Assembly (NCBI GenBank): GCA_903870165.1 | Contig: CAIQBW010000015.1 | Location: 1-37,750 of the forward strand | Source of the DNA: an uncultured Methylophilaceae bacterium | Lineage (GTDB): Bacteria; Pseudomonadota; Gammaproteobacteria; Burkholderiales; Methylophilaceae | Length of the DNA: 37,750 nt | Reading direction: 5' to 3' | Shown here: positions 20,398 to 30,269 of the stretch, in pieces | Layout of the letters: every line of letters starts with the position of its first letter | Position numbering within the stretch: the first letter of the stretch is position 1 | The notes under the pieces: generated by a model | Databases searched by the model: none | Seen by the model: only the letters and a program-made list of their open reading frames with translations | What the model was told of the DNA's origin: nothing | Translations under genes and position numbers: made by a program

Positions 20398-20537
20398 TTT
20401 TTCTGTAAAAATAAGCACTTGTGATTCATGAAAATCACTAGGCAAGCTTCATGACTCGCACCACGACATGCCGCTGTCGACCGCCTAAAATAGGGACTTT
20501 TCTAAGTCATTTATAACACTTATTAAGGAGCTTCACC

Positions 20538-20609
20538 ATGTGGACAAAACCAGCAGCTACAGAAATGCGTTTCGGCTTTGAAGTAACAATGTACGTAATG
20601 AATAAATAA
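20538..20609 (+). CDS. pqqA: Coenzyme PQQ precursor peptide PqqA (solitary)
   Basis: A 23-codon gene starts [12 protein letters not shown] and contains GFEVTMY, the PqqA core in which Glu15 and Tyr19 (spacing E-x3-Y) are joined by PqqE to become the backbone of pyrroloquinoline quinone. A strong AAGGAG lies 7 bases before the ATG and a terminator follows within about 45 bases, so this is a monocistronic, well-expressed peptide gene. None of pqqB, C, D or E is adjacent, so the processing enzymes must be encoded elsewhere. PQQ serves the periplasmic methanol dehydrogenases of methylotrophs. Confidence 0.92.
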   Translation: MWTKPAATEMRFGFEVTMYVMNK

Positions 20610-20649
20610 TTCAGATATTGCTCATCTGCATTTTTTAAAGCTTTAAATT

Positions 20650-20680
20650 AAAAAAAGAACCTAGTTGGTTCCTTTTTTAT
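20650..20680 (+). terminator. Terminator after pqqA
   Basis: GAACC (20657-20661) and GGTTC (20667-20671) form a stem around TAGTT, extended by A-tract/T-tract pairing after one mismatch, and end in CTTTTTTAT. It lies about 45 bases after the pqqA stop. Confidence 0.75.
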
Positions 20681-20696
20681 TGCCATTAAACTTAAT

Positions 20697-20803
20697 GAAG
20701 TGTTAGTGCGCTTAATCTATATCGGCAGGGTCACACTAAGTCAATGACGGCTCATCCATTTGGTTGCCCAAACTTACTGCCTTATTCACTGCACTAACAT
20801 TTC
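20697..20803. repeat. Long-range inverted repeat, possible structured RNA or MITE-like relic
   Basis: GAAGTGTTAGTGC (20697-20709) and GCACTAACATTTC (20791-20803) pair over 13 positions with a single G-T wobble and enclose 81 bases. Inside, GGCAG (20724-20728) pairs with CTGCC (20777-20781) in nested fashion, and GTCA/TGAC (20730-20747) can form a further small hairpin. There is no plausible coding frame. The element lies between the pqqA terminator and the convergent nrdJb terminator. It could be a small RNA, a relic of a miniature inverted-repeat element, or chance. Confidence 0.35.
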
Positions 20804-20823
20804 CATTCTAATCTGTTAACAAG

Positions 20824-20850
20824 AAAAAACCCGCCAAAGCGGGTTTTTTT
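20824..20850. terminator. Bidirectional terminator at the end of nrdJb
   Basis: AAAAAACCCGC pairs with GCGGGTTTTTT around a CAAA loop. A-run and T-run flanks let it work on both strands. It sits 16 bases past the nrdJb stop codon on the minus strand. Confidence 0.9.
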
Positions 20851-20865
20851 ACATTTGTAAAAGAT

Positions 20866-21567
20866 TTAACCGCATTTACTTTCGCCACAATTGAGGCAAG
20901 TTAAACAACCATCCATAATGATGGCTGCTTTAGTGTTGCACTTTTTACAAAGCTGCGCACCTGCTGGAAAGCCTTCTGCATTATTTTCAGAACCTGTTTG
21001 CGCTTGTTTTTCTAAGAATTCTTTTTTCTTCTCAGCCACTAGCTTTTGTTGATGCTCATCAAGGCCAGGCTTTTTAAGCATACCAATTTCTTGTAAATGT
21101 TGTTCAACCACTTCACCAATTTCAGCCACAAGACTAGGGATGTATTTTCCGCCTTTTTTGAAATAACCACCGCTTGGGTCAAACACGCTGTGTAGTTCTT
21201 CCACCAAGAATGTGACATCGCCACCTTTGCGGAAAACTGCTGACATCACGCGTGTAAGAGCAACGATCCACTGGAAGTGGTCCATGTTTTTTGAGTTAAT
21301 GAAAATCTCAAATGGGCGGCGATGTTCCTGTGGCGTACCTTCATTCATCACGACGTCATTAATGGTGATGTATAGGGCATGCTCGGTCACTGGGGTTTTA
21401 ATTTTATAGGTGTTACCTACCAATTTATCTGGACGGCTAAGTGGTTCACCCATTTGTACGATAGTCGCCGATTGTGCTGGCGCTGCAGCAACTTCAGCCG
21501 CTTTTGCTTTATCTTCTTCTGTCACTAAGCCAAAGCCTGTGATTTTCTTTTCAATTTTAATTGCCAT
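20866..21567 (-). CDS. nrdJb: Class II ribonucleotide reductase, C-terminal subunit NrdJb
   Basis: The 233-residue protein corresponds to the small second subunit of the split adenosylcobalamin-dependent ribonucleotide reductase known from Pseudomonas aeruginosa (about 230 aa). Its centre (FEIFINSKNMDHFQWIVALTRVMSAVFRKGGDVTFLVEEL) matches the C-terminal domain of vitamin B12-dependent reductases. The end carries cysteines (CKKCNTKAA, then CLTCLNCGESKC) that form a zinc-ribbon-like tail including the redox-active pair used to re-reduce the active site. It follows nrdJa by about 40 bases and has a purine-rich AGAGAG ribosome-binding site. Confidence 0.9.
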   Translation of the reverse strand: MAIKIEKKITGFGLVTEEDKAKAAEVAAAPAQSATIVQMGEPLSRPDKLVGNTYKIKTPVTEHALYITINDVVMNEGTPQEHRRPFEIFINSKNMDHFQWIVALTRVMSAVFRKGGDVTFLVEELHSVFDPSGGYFKKGGKYIPSLVAEIGEVVEQHLQEIGMLKKPGLDEHQQKLVAEKKKEFLEKQAQTGSENNAEGFPAGAQLCKKCNTKAAIIMDGCLTCLNCGESKCG

Positions 21568-21607
21568 GTTGTTCTCTCTTTATTTTTTCAGTTATACGGT
21601 TTTAATA

Positions 21608-23767
21608 TTAAAATTTTCCGTAGTAACCTTCTTTAAGGGCGTCGTATAGATTGGCGGCTGAGTGCATTTCGCCGTCATATTCAATCTCTTCGTTACCCTT
21701 CACCTCAATCACTGTGCCATCTTCTAGCGTGAATTTGTAGGTGGTGTTTTCTAAGTCTTTTTCGGTAACCAATACGCCTTGGAAGGCTTCTGGGTTAAAG
21801 CGGAATGTGGTGCAACCTTTCAAACCTTTATCATAAGCGTAGAGGTAGATGTTTTTGAAATCTTCAAAATCATAATCTGTTGGTACGTTGATGGTTTTTG
21901 AGATTGAGCTATCAATCCATTTTTGCGCAGCCGCTTGAATATCCACGTGGGCTTTTGTTTGAATGGTTGATGAGTCTAAGAAGTAATCTGGCAATTTCTC
22001 ATCTTCTGCATCGCTAAATGGCATCGCTTTATTGTTGATTAACTCGCGGTAAGCCAATAGTTCGTATGAGAATACATCCACTTTCTCTTTTGATTTTTTA
22101 CCTTCACGAATCACGTTACGTGCGTAATGGTGAGCGAATGATGGCTCAATTCCATTACTTGCGTTATTCGCTAATGAAAGTGAAATCGTGCCTGTTGGCG
22201 CGATTGAGCTATGGTGACTGAAACGTGCGCCACTTTTGGCGATTTGTTTACGTAAAGCTTCTGGGAACTGCTGCATATAACGGCTATACATGCCCATCAA
22301 CACTTTGCCCTTTACCTTATCACCAAGCTTAAAGCCATCTTTTACCATTTCTGGGCGTTTTGAAAGCATATCGCCTGTCACCACGAACTCTTCGTCCATG
22401 ATAGGCGCAGCACCTTTTTCTTTTGCCAAATCAATGCCGATTTCCCAGCCTGTTTCAGCCATTACCTTTGTCACTTCTTCAGTAAAAGCAATAGACGCCT
22501 CTTCACCATATTTCATTTTCAGCATGGTAAGGGTGGAACCTAGACCCAAATAGCCCATACCATGACGACGTTTACGCGCAATTTCTGCACGTTGTTGTTC
22601 TAGCGGCAAACCGTTAATTTCGACGACGTTGTCAAGCATACGCGTGAAGATCGCAACAACTTGACGATATTCATCCCAATCAAATGTTGCTTGATCAGTG
22701 AATGGATTACGTACAAATTTAGTTAAATTCACAGATCCCAACAAACAAGCACCATAAGGAGGCAGCGGTTGCTCGCCACATGGGTTAGTGGCGCGAATAT
22801 TTTCGCAGAACCAGTTATTGTTCATCTCATTAACTCGGTCAATCAAGATAAAACCTGGCTCAGCGAAGTCGTAGGTTGAGGACATAATCACATCCCACAA
22901 ACGACGCGCTTTGATTGTTTTGTAAACGCGGCAAGCTGTTTTGCCGTCTGATTCACGCGTTAAGTATTTGTCTTTAATTGGCCATTCGCGCCATACCACT
23001 TGGGATTCATCTTTCGTATCTAGCGCGTCAACTGTTGCTTCTTTTGAAGTGACAGGGAACGCAAGCTTCCATTCAGCATCAGCTTTAACTGCTTCCATGA
23101 ATTCTTTAGTGATTAAGCATGAAAGATTAAATTGACGCAAACGACCCGCTTCGCGCTTCGCTTTGATGAAGTCAGTGACATCCGGATGTGAAATATCGAA
23201 TGTCGCCATTTGTGCGCCACGACGACCACCAGCTGAAGACACGGTGAAACACATCTTATCGAAAATATCCATGAATGAAAGAGGGCCGCTTGTATAAGCA
23301 CCAGCACCCGCCACAAACGCGCCCTTAGGACGAAGAGTTGAGAACTCGTAACCAATACCGCAACCAGCTTTTAATGTAAGACCCGCTTCATGCACCTTAT
23401 TTAAAATACCATCCATGCTGTCTTCAACAATGCCAGACACCGTGCAATTAATGGTGCTAGTTGCTGGCTTGTGCTCTAAGGCACCTGCGTTTGAGGTAAT
23501 ACGGCCCGCAGGAATTGCACCGCGGCGCAGCGCCCACAAAAACTTTTCATGCCATTCGGCACGTTTATTTTCTTCTTCAACATCAGCCAAGGCACGCGCT
23601 ACGCGTGAATAGCTATCGTCCATGTTTTGATCAACATGTTCACCTTGTTTAGTTTTAAGACGGTATTTTTTATCCCAAATATCCAATGACACAGATTGCA
23701 TTGGCACTTCTTTTTGATCGTTAGCTTGCATAGCGGCTTCTTCTGGCGTTTTGACGGCTTGTAACAT
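21608..23767 (-). CDS. nrdJa: Class II ribonucleotide reductase, catalytic subunit NrdJa
   Basis: NrdJa makes deoxyribonucleotides using adenosylcobalamin instead of a tyrosyl radical, so it works with or without oxygen. The 719-residue protein shows the ten-stranded barrel motifs: TINCTVSGIVEDSMDGI with one of the redox cysteines, LTLKAGCGIGYEFSTLRP, NPCGEQPLPPYGACLLGSVNL with the radical cysteine and glutamate, and HHSSIAPTGTISL. The gene is split from its C-terminal part (nrdJb). AGGGA precedes the ATG by about 8 bases. Two NrdR-like boxes overlap its promoter. No cobalamin riboswitch was seen upstream. Confidence 0.93.
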   Translation of the reverse strand: MLQAVKTPEEAAMQANDQKEVPMQSVSLDIWDKKYRLKTKQGEHVDQNMDDSYSRVARALADVEEENKRAEWHEKFLWALRRGAIPAGRITSNAGALEHKPATSTINCTVSGIVEDSMDGILNKVHEAGLTLKAGCGIGYEFSTLRPKGAFVAGAGAYTSGPLSFMDIFDKMCFTVSSAGGRRGAQMATFDISHPDVTDFIKAKREAGRLRQFNLSCLITKEFMEAVKADAEWKLAFPVTSKEATVDALDTKDESQVVWREWPIKDKYLTRESDGKTACRVYKTIKARRLWDVIMSSTYDFAEPGFILIDRVNEMNNNWFCENIRATNPCGEQPLPPYGACLLGSVNLTKFVRNPFTDQATFDWDEYRQVVAIFTRMLDNVVEINGLPLEQQRAEIARKRRHGMGYLGLGSTLTMLKMKYGEEASIAFTEEVTKVMAETGWEIGIDLAKEKGAAPIMDEEFVVTGDMLSKRPEMVKDGFKLGDKVKGKVLMGMYSRYMQQFPEALRKQIAKSGARFSHHSSIAPTGTISLSLANNASNGIEPSFAHHYARNVIREGKKSKEKVDVFSYELLAYRELINNKAMPFSDAEDEKLPDYFLDSSTIQTKAHVDIQAAAQKWIDSSISKTINVPTDYDFEDFKNIYLYAYDKGLKGCTTFRFNPEAFQGVLVTEKDLENTTYKFTLEDGTVIEVKGNEEIEYDGEMHSAANLYDALKEGYYGKF

Positions 23768-23856
23768 TCGTATATTCCCTGTTTTATTCTCTTAATTAGC
23801 CTGACTTTTACACACTTTCTCTTGTGTGCTTGCTTGTGCTCATTTTTTGGTCAGAC

Positions 23857-23921
23857 CACAATATATTGTGCCCAGGTGCAAAATTATTCCATTTTGTAGT
23901 GTCGGTCAAGCAATATATTTA
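23857..23921 (-). promoter_or_regulatory. nrdJ promoter with two NrdR-like boxes
   Basis: A perfect palindrome CACAATATATTGTG (23857-23870) and a second, weaker copy with the same AATATATT core (centre 23915.5) match the NrdR box. Their centres are 52 bp apart, close to five helical turns. On the minus strand TTGACC (23909-23904) and TAATTT (23886-23881), spaced 17 bp, form a possible sigma-70 promoter. The weaker box abuts the -35 and the perfect box lies just past the start site, as expected for repression by NrdR with ATP/dATP. The rest of the 315-base gap up to waaA shows no gene. Confidence 0.75.
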
Positions 23922-24082
23922 AGATTGTTTTACATTTCACCCGCGCTTTTTTGGTGCGTTTTTAACACCTCAAACAGGAGGACAAGTCTGGCATTTAGTG
24001 AGCGTTTACTAACCAAAATAAAAATAGTTTTCTGGACAATTCTAGATACATTGTGCATATCAATCTGTGAGAAAATCATGCC

Positions 24083-25378
24083 ATGTCACGTTTACTATAT
24101 TCAGCACTTTTATATATTTTGTTGCCCTTCACAGCCATCAAGCTTTTATGGCGGGGTGTACGTCAACCGGCTTACTTAAATCACTGGTCTGAGCGTTATG
24201 GCTTCTATAGCCAAACCATCTCACAACCACTTATTTGGCTTCATTGCGTATCAGTCGGCGAAACGCGCGCAGCCAAGCCTTTGATTGAAGCTTTATTGGA
24301 GAAGTACCCAACGCAACAAATTTTACTTACCCACGCAACACCAACAGGCCGCGAAGCTGGAGAGCACCTTTTCCCAAAAGAAAAATATCCCCACATCTCT
24401 CGCTGCTATCTACCTTACGACACACCAGATGGCGTTAAAAGATTCTTAAAGCACTTTCAGCCTGCATTAGGTTTGCTGATGGAAACCGAGCTTTGGTTTA
24501 ATTTAATTGCGGCATGCAAAGCGCAAGCCATTCCATTGTTATTGGTGAATGCACGACTTTCAAAGCGCTCAGCAAGGGGCTATGCCAAAGTTGGAAAGCT
24601 TTCAGCGCAAGGCTTAGATAATTTAAGCGCAATTGCCGCACAAACAGAGCAAGACGCAAAACGCCTAGATGACTTGCTTGGCAAGTCGGGCAAGGTGAGC
24701 GTCATGGGCAATCTCAAGTTTGACTTAAACCCACCAGCAGACGAAGAAGAACGTGGACGCTATTTACGCGGCTTGCTAGGCTTTAAGCGCCCTGTGTTTT
24801 TAGCGGCAAGTACGCGAGACGGTGAAGAAGCTTTAATTTTAGAAGCGATTGCCTCAAGCGGAATCGACAATTTGCTGACGGTGATTGTGCCGAGACATCC
24901 GCAACGCTTTGATGAAGTCGCAGCGCTACTAAGCAAGTGGAACATTCCATTTTGCCGTCGTTCAGAGTTTTCGATGGGGACAGTTGCGGGCGACATTCCA
25001 AACTGCAGCGTAATTCTTGGTGACAGCATGGGTGAGATGTTTACTTACTATGCGGCTTGTGATTTGGCATTTATTGGGGGTAGCTTATTACCGCTTGGTG
25101 GACAAAACCTGATTGAAGCCAGCGCGATGGCTAAGCCCGTCTTGATTGGACCTCACACCTTTAACTTTAGCGAAGCCACAGATTTTGCAGTACAAGCTGG
25201 CGCAGCAATTCGTGTAAACAATCCACAACAACTAGCAGAAAAATTAACGCTTTTAATGAATGATGTAGAAGCAAGAAAAGCTATGAGCGAGGCAGCATTA
25301 GCGTTTAGCAAAAGTGCGAGCGGCGCAACGCAACGACTGATGGATGTAATCGAAAAGTATCTACCAGCTAAAAAATAG
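24083..25378 (+). CDS. waaA: 3-deoxy-D-manno-octulosonic acid (Kdo) transferase
   Basis: WaaA (KdtA) adds Kdo to lipid IVA at the inner face of the cytoplasmic membrane, starting the LPS core. The 431-residue protein has an N-terminal hydrophobic anchor (LLYSALLYILLPFTAIKLL) and the catalytic region HCVSVGETRAAKPLIEALL with the essential Glu. The second GT-B domain shows IPNCSVILGDSMGEM and AFIGGSLLPLGGQNLIEASA, which bind CMP-Kdo. It is divergent from nrdJ and converges with the isochorismatase-like gene, their stops 2 bases apart. Confidence 0.94.
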   Translation: MSRLLYSALLYILLPFTAIKLLWRGVRQPAYLNHWSERYGFYSQTISQPLIWLHCVSVGETRAAKPLIEALLEKYPTQQILLTHATPTGREAGEHLFPKEKYPHISRCYLPYDTPDGVKRFLKHFQPALGLLMETELWFNLIAACKAQAIPLLLVNARLSKRSARGYAKVGKLSAQGLDNLSAIAAQTEQDAKRLDDLLGKSGKVSVMGNLKFDLNPPADEEERGRYLRGLLGFKRPVFLAASTRDGEEALILEAIASSGIDNLLTVIVPRHPQRFDEVAALLSKWNIPFCRRSEFSMGTVAGDIPNCSVILGDSMGEMFTYYAACDLAFIGGSLLPLGGQNLIEASAMAKPVLIGPHTFNFSEATDFAVQAGAAIRVNNPQQLAEKLTLLMNDVEARKAMSEAALAFSKSASGATQRLMDVIEKYLPAKK

Positions 25379-25380
25379 GG

Positions 25381-25938
25381 CTATCGAACAAGCTGGCTGA
25401 TTTTTTTGAAGGCATCACCTTCTGCAACGCCCAACCATTCAAACACCAAAGACTCGGTGTTACTGATAATCACGCCAGCCTCCCGCATTCTATTCAGCGC
25501 ATTCCGCTTATTTTCAGGGTTCCGAGAAATCACTGCGTCCTCGAGCACAAACACCGTTTTGCCTTGGGCGAGCAAATCTAGCGCTGTTTGCAACACACAA
25601 ATATGTGCTTCCATGCCTGCCAGAATCACTTGTGAATGGTCGCCCAGAAGTTGACGATTGAAAGCCGGCTCCCCACAGCAGGAGAATGCCGTTTTCTCAA
25701 CCGCTTTTTTGCCAACCATATATTGAGAAAGATTAGGCACGGTTGGTCCAAGGCCTTTGGGGTATTGCTCGGTGAGGATGGTAGGAATCTCTAACAAAGC
25801 GGCGCTTTGCAAAAGCGTAGCGCAATTTTTAACTACGTCATCAATATGGTCGGTCATCACGCTACTGAGTCTAGTTTGCATATCGACAATCACCAACTGA
25901 CTTTGATTGCGATCCGCCACACACGCCACTTTCGTCAT
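25381..25938 (-). CDS. Isochorismatase-family (cysteine) hydrolase
   Basis: The 185-residue alpha/beta hydrolase carries the family triad: Asp in LVIVDMQ, Lys in VEKTAFSCC and the nucleophilic Cys in GMEAHICVLQTALDL, preceded by the cis-peptide motif. Members act on nicotinamide, N-carbamoyl compounds or isochorismate; this one resembles the ISOC1/YcaC-type group whose substrates are mostly unknown. The second of two adjacent ATGs (25938) is preferred because GGAGG lies 4 bases before it and only 1 before the first. It is the last gene behind pcm-tolC. Confidence 0.82.
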   Translation of the reverse strand: MTKVACVADRNQSQLVIVDMQTRLSSVMTDHIDDVVKNCATLLQSAALLEIPTILTEQYPKGLGPTVPNLSQYMVGKKAVEKTAFSCCGEPAFNRQLLGDHSQVILAGMEAHICVLQTALDLLAQGKTVFVLEDAVISRNPENKRNALNRMREAGVIISNTESLVFEWLGVAEGDAFKKISQLVR

Positions 25939-25954
25939 CATGCCTCCGCGCCGA

Positions 25955-27292
25955 TTAACGGCTGACCAACTGTTGATTCACACCTTCTAAATCCGCTTCG
26001 CTTAATAAGCCTACAGCTGATTTGAGCGATAGAATATTCACCAGATAAGTATATCGAGACTGCAATAAGTCGCGCTTGGCGCTGAAGTATTGTTGTTGCG
26101 CATTGAGCACATCCACACTAGTACGAACCCCAACTTCATAGCCTAGATTGGTAGAGTCCAGCTGACTTTGACTTGAATTCAGCGCCTGTTCATAAGCCTT
26201 AATTTGAGCAACGCTGCTGGCTAAATTCAAATACGCTGACCGGGTATCTAAATCAGCTTGGCGCTTAGCAACCTCCAAATCATCAAGCGCTTTTTGTTTG
26301 TTCGCCACTGCCTCACGCACTTTAGAAGTGACATAGCCCCCTTGATAGAGAGGGATTTGTAATTGCAAACCAATAGTCGTATTTTGCAAATCGGTCCCAT
26401 AGCCATTGATACCGCCATTAGAGTAGCCCCCTTTGTAATCCCCCACAGCATCCAATATAGGGTAGTGACCAGAGTTTTGGGATTCAATTTCTTGTACCGC
26501 GATTTCCAAGTTTTTCTCTTGAACGGCAATAGCTAAGCTATTTTGTTCAGCAACTTCCACCCACTTTTCAATATCAAACGGCTCAGGTAGCTTAATTTGC
26601 AAGTCATCTCTTACCGAGCTTAGCGAACTTGGTAACTTACCAATGATTGCATTTATTGCATGTTTTTTTACTTCAACATCACTTTTGGCAGCAATTTCCT
26701 GCGCCTCTATCAAATCAAATCTGGCTTGCGCCTCATTAAAATCAGTAATAGTTGAGGTGCCCACATCGAAGTTAGCTTTAGCCTGCTCTAACTGATGAAC
26801 TGTCGCTTTTTTTTGCGCATCAATTAACTCAACCTTATCTTGAGCTAACAGAACATCAAAATACGCCTTAGCCACCCTCAGAATCAAGCCTTGAAAGGCA
26901 GAAGCAAGCTGCTGATCAGCCTGCATCACTTTGCTTTTTGCCTGATTTAATTGTGCCCAATACTGCTTATGGTACAAAGGCTGCGTCACATTCAAATCAT
27001 ATGTGTAACCAGAAAAAGTCGATTTATTATTACTAAAAACTGTCGCGCCTACAGGACTAAACTCCGTTTTTGAAGCGCTCGCGCCGGCATTAAAAGTAAC
27101 TGCAGGTAAAAACTGTGATTGGCCCTGGGGTAACTTTTCTTGTAAAGCTCGATTGCTACTTTGTGCAGACATCCAAACAGGATCATGACTGAGGGCCTGC
27201 TGATAAATTTGCATCAAATTTTGGCTGTCAGCCGCCTGCGCCGGATAAGTAGCAGTTAAAGCAACCATTAAAATTAAAAATTTAATACGCAT
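25955..27292 (-). CDS. tolC: TolC-family outer-membrane efflux/secretion channel
   Basis: The 445-residue protein has a Sec signal peptide (MRIKF...YPAQA) and the two-fold repeated TolC architecture of long heptad-like helices with short beta strands (LYHKQYWAQLNQAKSKVMQADQQLAS and the related QIPLYQGGYVTSKVREA). TolC trimers span outer membrane and periplasm and serve type I secretion and RND or ABC efflux pumps. The gene follows pcm by 18 bases, a betaproteobacterial arrangement; no pump genes are adjacent, so it probably acts as a shared exit duct. Confidence 0.92.
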   Translation of the reverse strand: MRIKFLILMVALTATYPAQAADSQNLMQIYQQALSHDPVWMSAQSSNRALQEKLPQGQSQFLPAVTFNAGASASKTEFSPVGATVFSNNKSTFSGYTYDLNVTQPLYHKQYWAQLNQAKSKVMQADQQLASAFQGLILRVAKAYFDVLLAQDKVELIDAQKKATVHQLEQAKANFDVGTSTITDFNEAQARFDLIEAQEIAAKSDVEVKKHAINAIIGKLPSSLSSVRDDLQIKLPEPFDIEKWVEVAEQNSLAIAVQEKNLEIAVQEIESQNSGHYPILDAVGDYKGGYSNGGINGYGTDLQNTTIGLQLQIPLYQGGYVTSKVREAVANKQKALDDLEVAKRQADLDTRSAYLNLASSVAQIKAYEQALNSSQSQLDSTNLGYEVGVRTSVDVLNAQQQYFSAKRDLLQSRYTYLVNILSLKSAVGLLSEADLEGVNQQLVSR

Positions 27293-27310
27293 GCTTAATT
27301 CAATAACTCT

Positions 27311-27985
27311 CTAAAACTCAAACTTTTCTGCTTGAGGTGCATTAACGATTGCTGGCAGACAAGTTTCGAACAACACATCTATTTTGAAATTGTCTGCTGA
27401 AATGCGGGTGATTAAAGTTGCTTCCATGACAGGCGCCTCCCCCACCACCACAAACATACGACCACCGACTGCAAGCTGACGTTCAACTTGTGTATTCAAC
27501 AAAGGAATTGATCCTGTAAACACAATCACATCATAAGGCGCATTAGCTGGTAAGCCTTGTATGCCATCCGCCACCACCAGATTGACGTTCTCGATGCCTT
27601 GTGCGGCAATATTTTTAGCCGCTTGCTTGCTGATTTTTGCATTGAGCTCAACGCTATCCACATGCTTAGCCTGCATTGCTAATAAAGCGGTTAAATAGCC
27701 ACTTCCTGTACCGATCTCTAAGACTTTGTCTGTCTTTTTAATTTCCAGCGACTGAAGAATACGACCTTCCATCTTTGGTGCAAGCATCACTTGGCCATCA
27801 CCTAATGGGATTTCCAAGTCAGCAAACGCCAAGCCAACATACTGCTTTGGGACAAAAGCCTCGCGTGGTAATTTTGCAAGCAAACCCAGCACGGCTCCAT
27901 CTAGGACATCCCAAGGACGAATTTGTTGTTCGATCATATTAAAACGTGACTGCTGAACTGATGTTGATTCCTGCTTCAAATTCAT
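27311..27985 (-). CDS. pcm: Protein-L-isoaspartate O-methyltransferase-like protein
   Basis: The 224-residue protein carries the SAM-binding motif VLEIGTGSGYLTALLA and the upstream segment PLGDGQVMLAPKMEGRILQSL, matching protein-L-isoaspartate methyltransferases that repair damaged aspartyl residues. The family's catalytic motif is usually IGxxQTISQP; here the second half differs (GDGQVMLAP), as in the shorter betaproteobacterial group that accompanies tolC. The repair activity should therefore be treated as likely rather than certain. It begins the pcm-tolC-hydrolase run. Confidence 0.85.
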   Translation of the reverse strand: MNLKQESTSVQQSRFNMIEQQIRPWDVLDGAVLGLLAKLPREAFVPKQYVGLAFADLEIPLGDGQVMLAPKMEGRILQSLEIKKTDKVLEIGTGSGYLTALLAMQAKHVDSVELNAKISKQAAKNIAAQGIENVNLVVADGIQGLPANAPYDVIVFTGSIPLLNTQVERQLAVGGRMFVVVGEAPVMEATLITRISADNFKIDVLFETCLPAIVNAPQAEKFEF

Positions 27986-28086
27986 TGCTAACCCTTTTTA
28001 AATCAATATTTAACTATCATTATAACCGAAGCCAATTCATTTTATCGCTTGCTTTTACAGGGTTTTTCGCGTAATTTTGGAGTATT

Positions 28087-28208
28087 GCTAGGGGTCTCCG
28101 AAACACTGTTTAGGAGTGAGATACACCCTTTGAACCTGATGCGGGTCATGCCGCCGTAGGGAAGCTAGTCCATCGCTTCCCTACTCCTTTGTAATTTTTT
28201 TGGAGTAG
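28087..28208 (+). promoter_or_regulatory. TPP riboswitch with Shine-Dalgarno-masking platform
   Basis: The aptamer (about 28087-28169) shows the THI-box core: CTAGGGGTC, then ACCCTTTGAACCTGATGCGG, GTCATGCC and CCGTAGGGAAG, closed by CTAG/CTAG pairing (P1). Its 3' strand GTAGGGAAGC (28156-28165) is perfectly complementary to GCTTCCCTAC (28175-28184). The overlapping CTACTCC (28181-28187) is perfectly complementary to GGAGTAG (28202-28208), which contains the thiC ribosome-binding site. The two pairings are mutually exclusive. TPP binding would keep GTAGGGAAGC in the aptamer, freeing CTACTCC to mask the ribosome-binding site and shut off thiC. A T7-8 run in the loop could add termination. Confidence 0.95.
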
Positions 28209-30095
<1,887 letters not shown>

Positions 30096-30148
30096 AAACT
30101 ATTTGTAATGATTTGTCGCGAGGCTTAATCAATCGTTGTAGTAAATTG

Positions 30149-30178
30149 AACCCCACAGTTAACCTCTGTGGGGTTTTT
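30149..30178 (+). terminator. Terminator after thiC
   Basis: AACCCCACAG (30149-30158) and CTGTGGGGTT (30166-30175) form a perfect 10-bp stem with a 7-base loop, followed by TTTTTTA. Confidence 0.9.
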
Positions 30179-30226
30179 TATTGGCGAATTTATCCGTCGA
30201 TTAACCAAGCAGGTTTTGTTAGAGCG

Positions 30227-30232
30227 TATAAT
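30227..30232 (+). promoter_or_regulatory. Putative -10 element for the rluB-like gene
   Basis: A perfect TATAAT lies about 38 bases upstream of the likely TTG start. I could not identify a good -35 at the right distance. Confidence 0.35.
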
Positions 30233-30269
30233 ACGCAACATCATATAAATCAAACTTTTGGCACCCATT

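Noticed and set aside
23768-24082. Cobalamin riboswitch upstream of the B12-dependent reductase
   Set aside because: I looked for the B12-box core and surrounding stems on the minus strand and found none; NrdR-like boxes account for the region.
23826-24179. 117-codon plus-strand ORF across the nrdJ/waaA intergenic region
   Set aside because: It has a hydrophobic, low-quality composition, runs over the NrdR-like boxes and into waaA in another frame, and has no ribosome-binding site.
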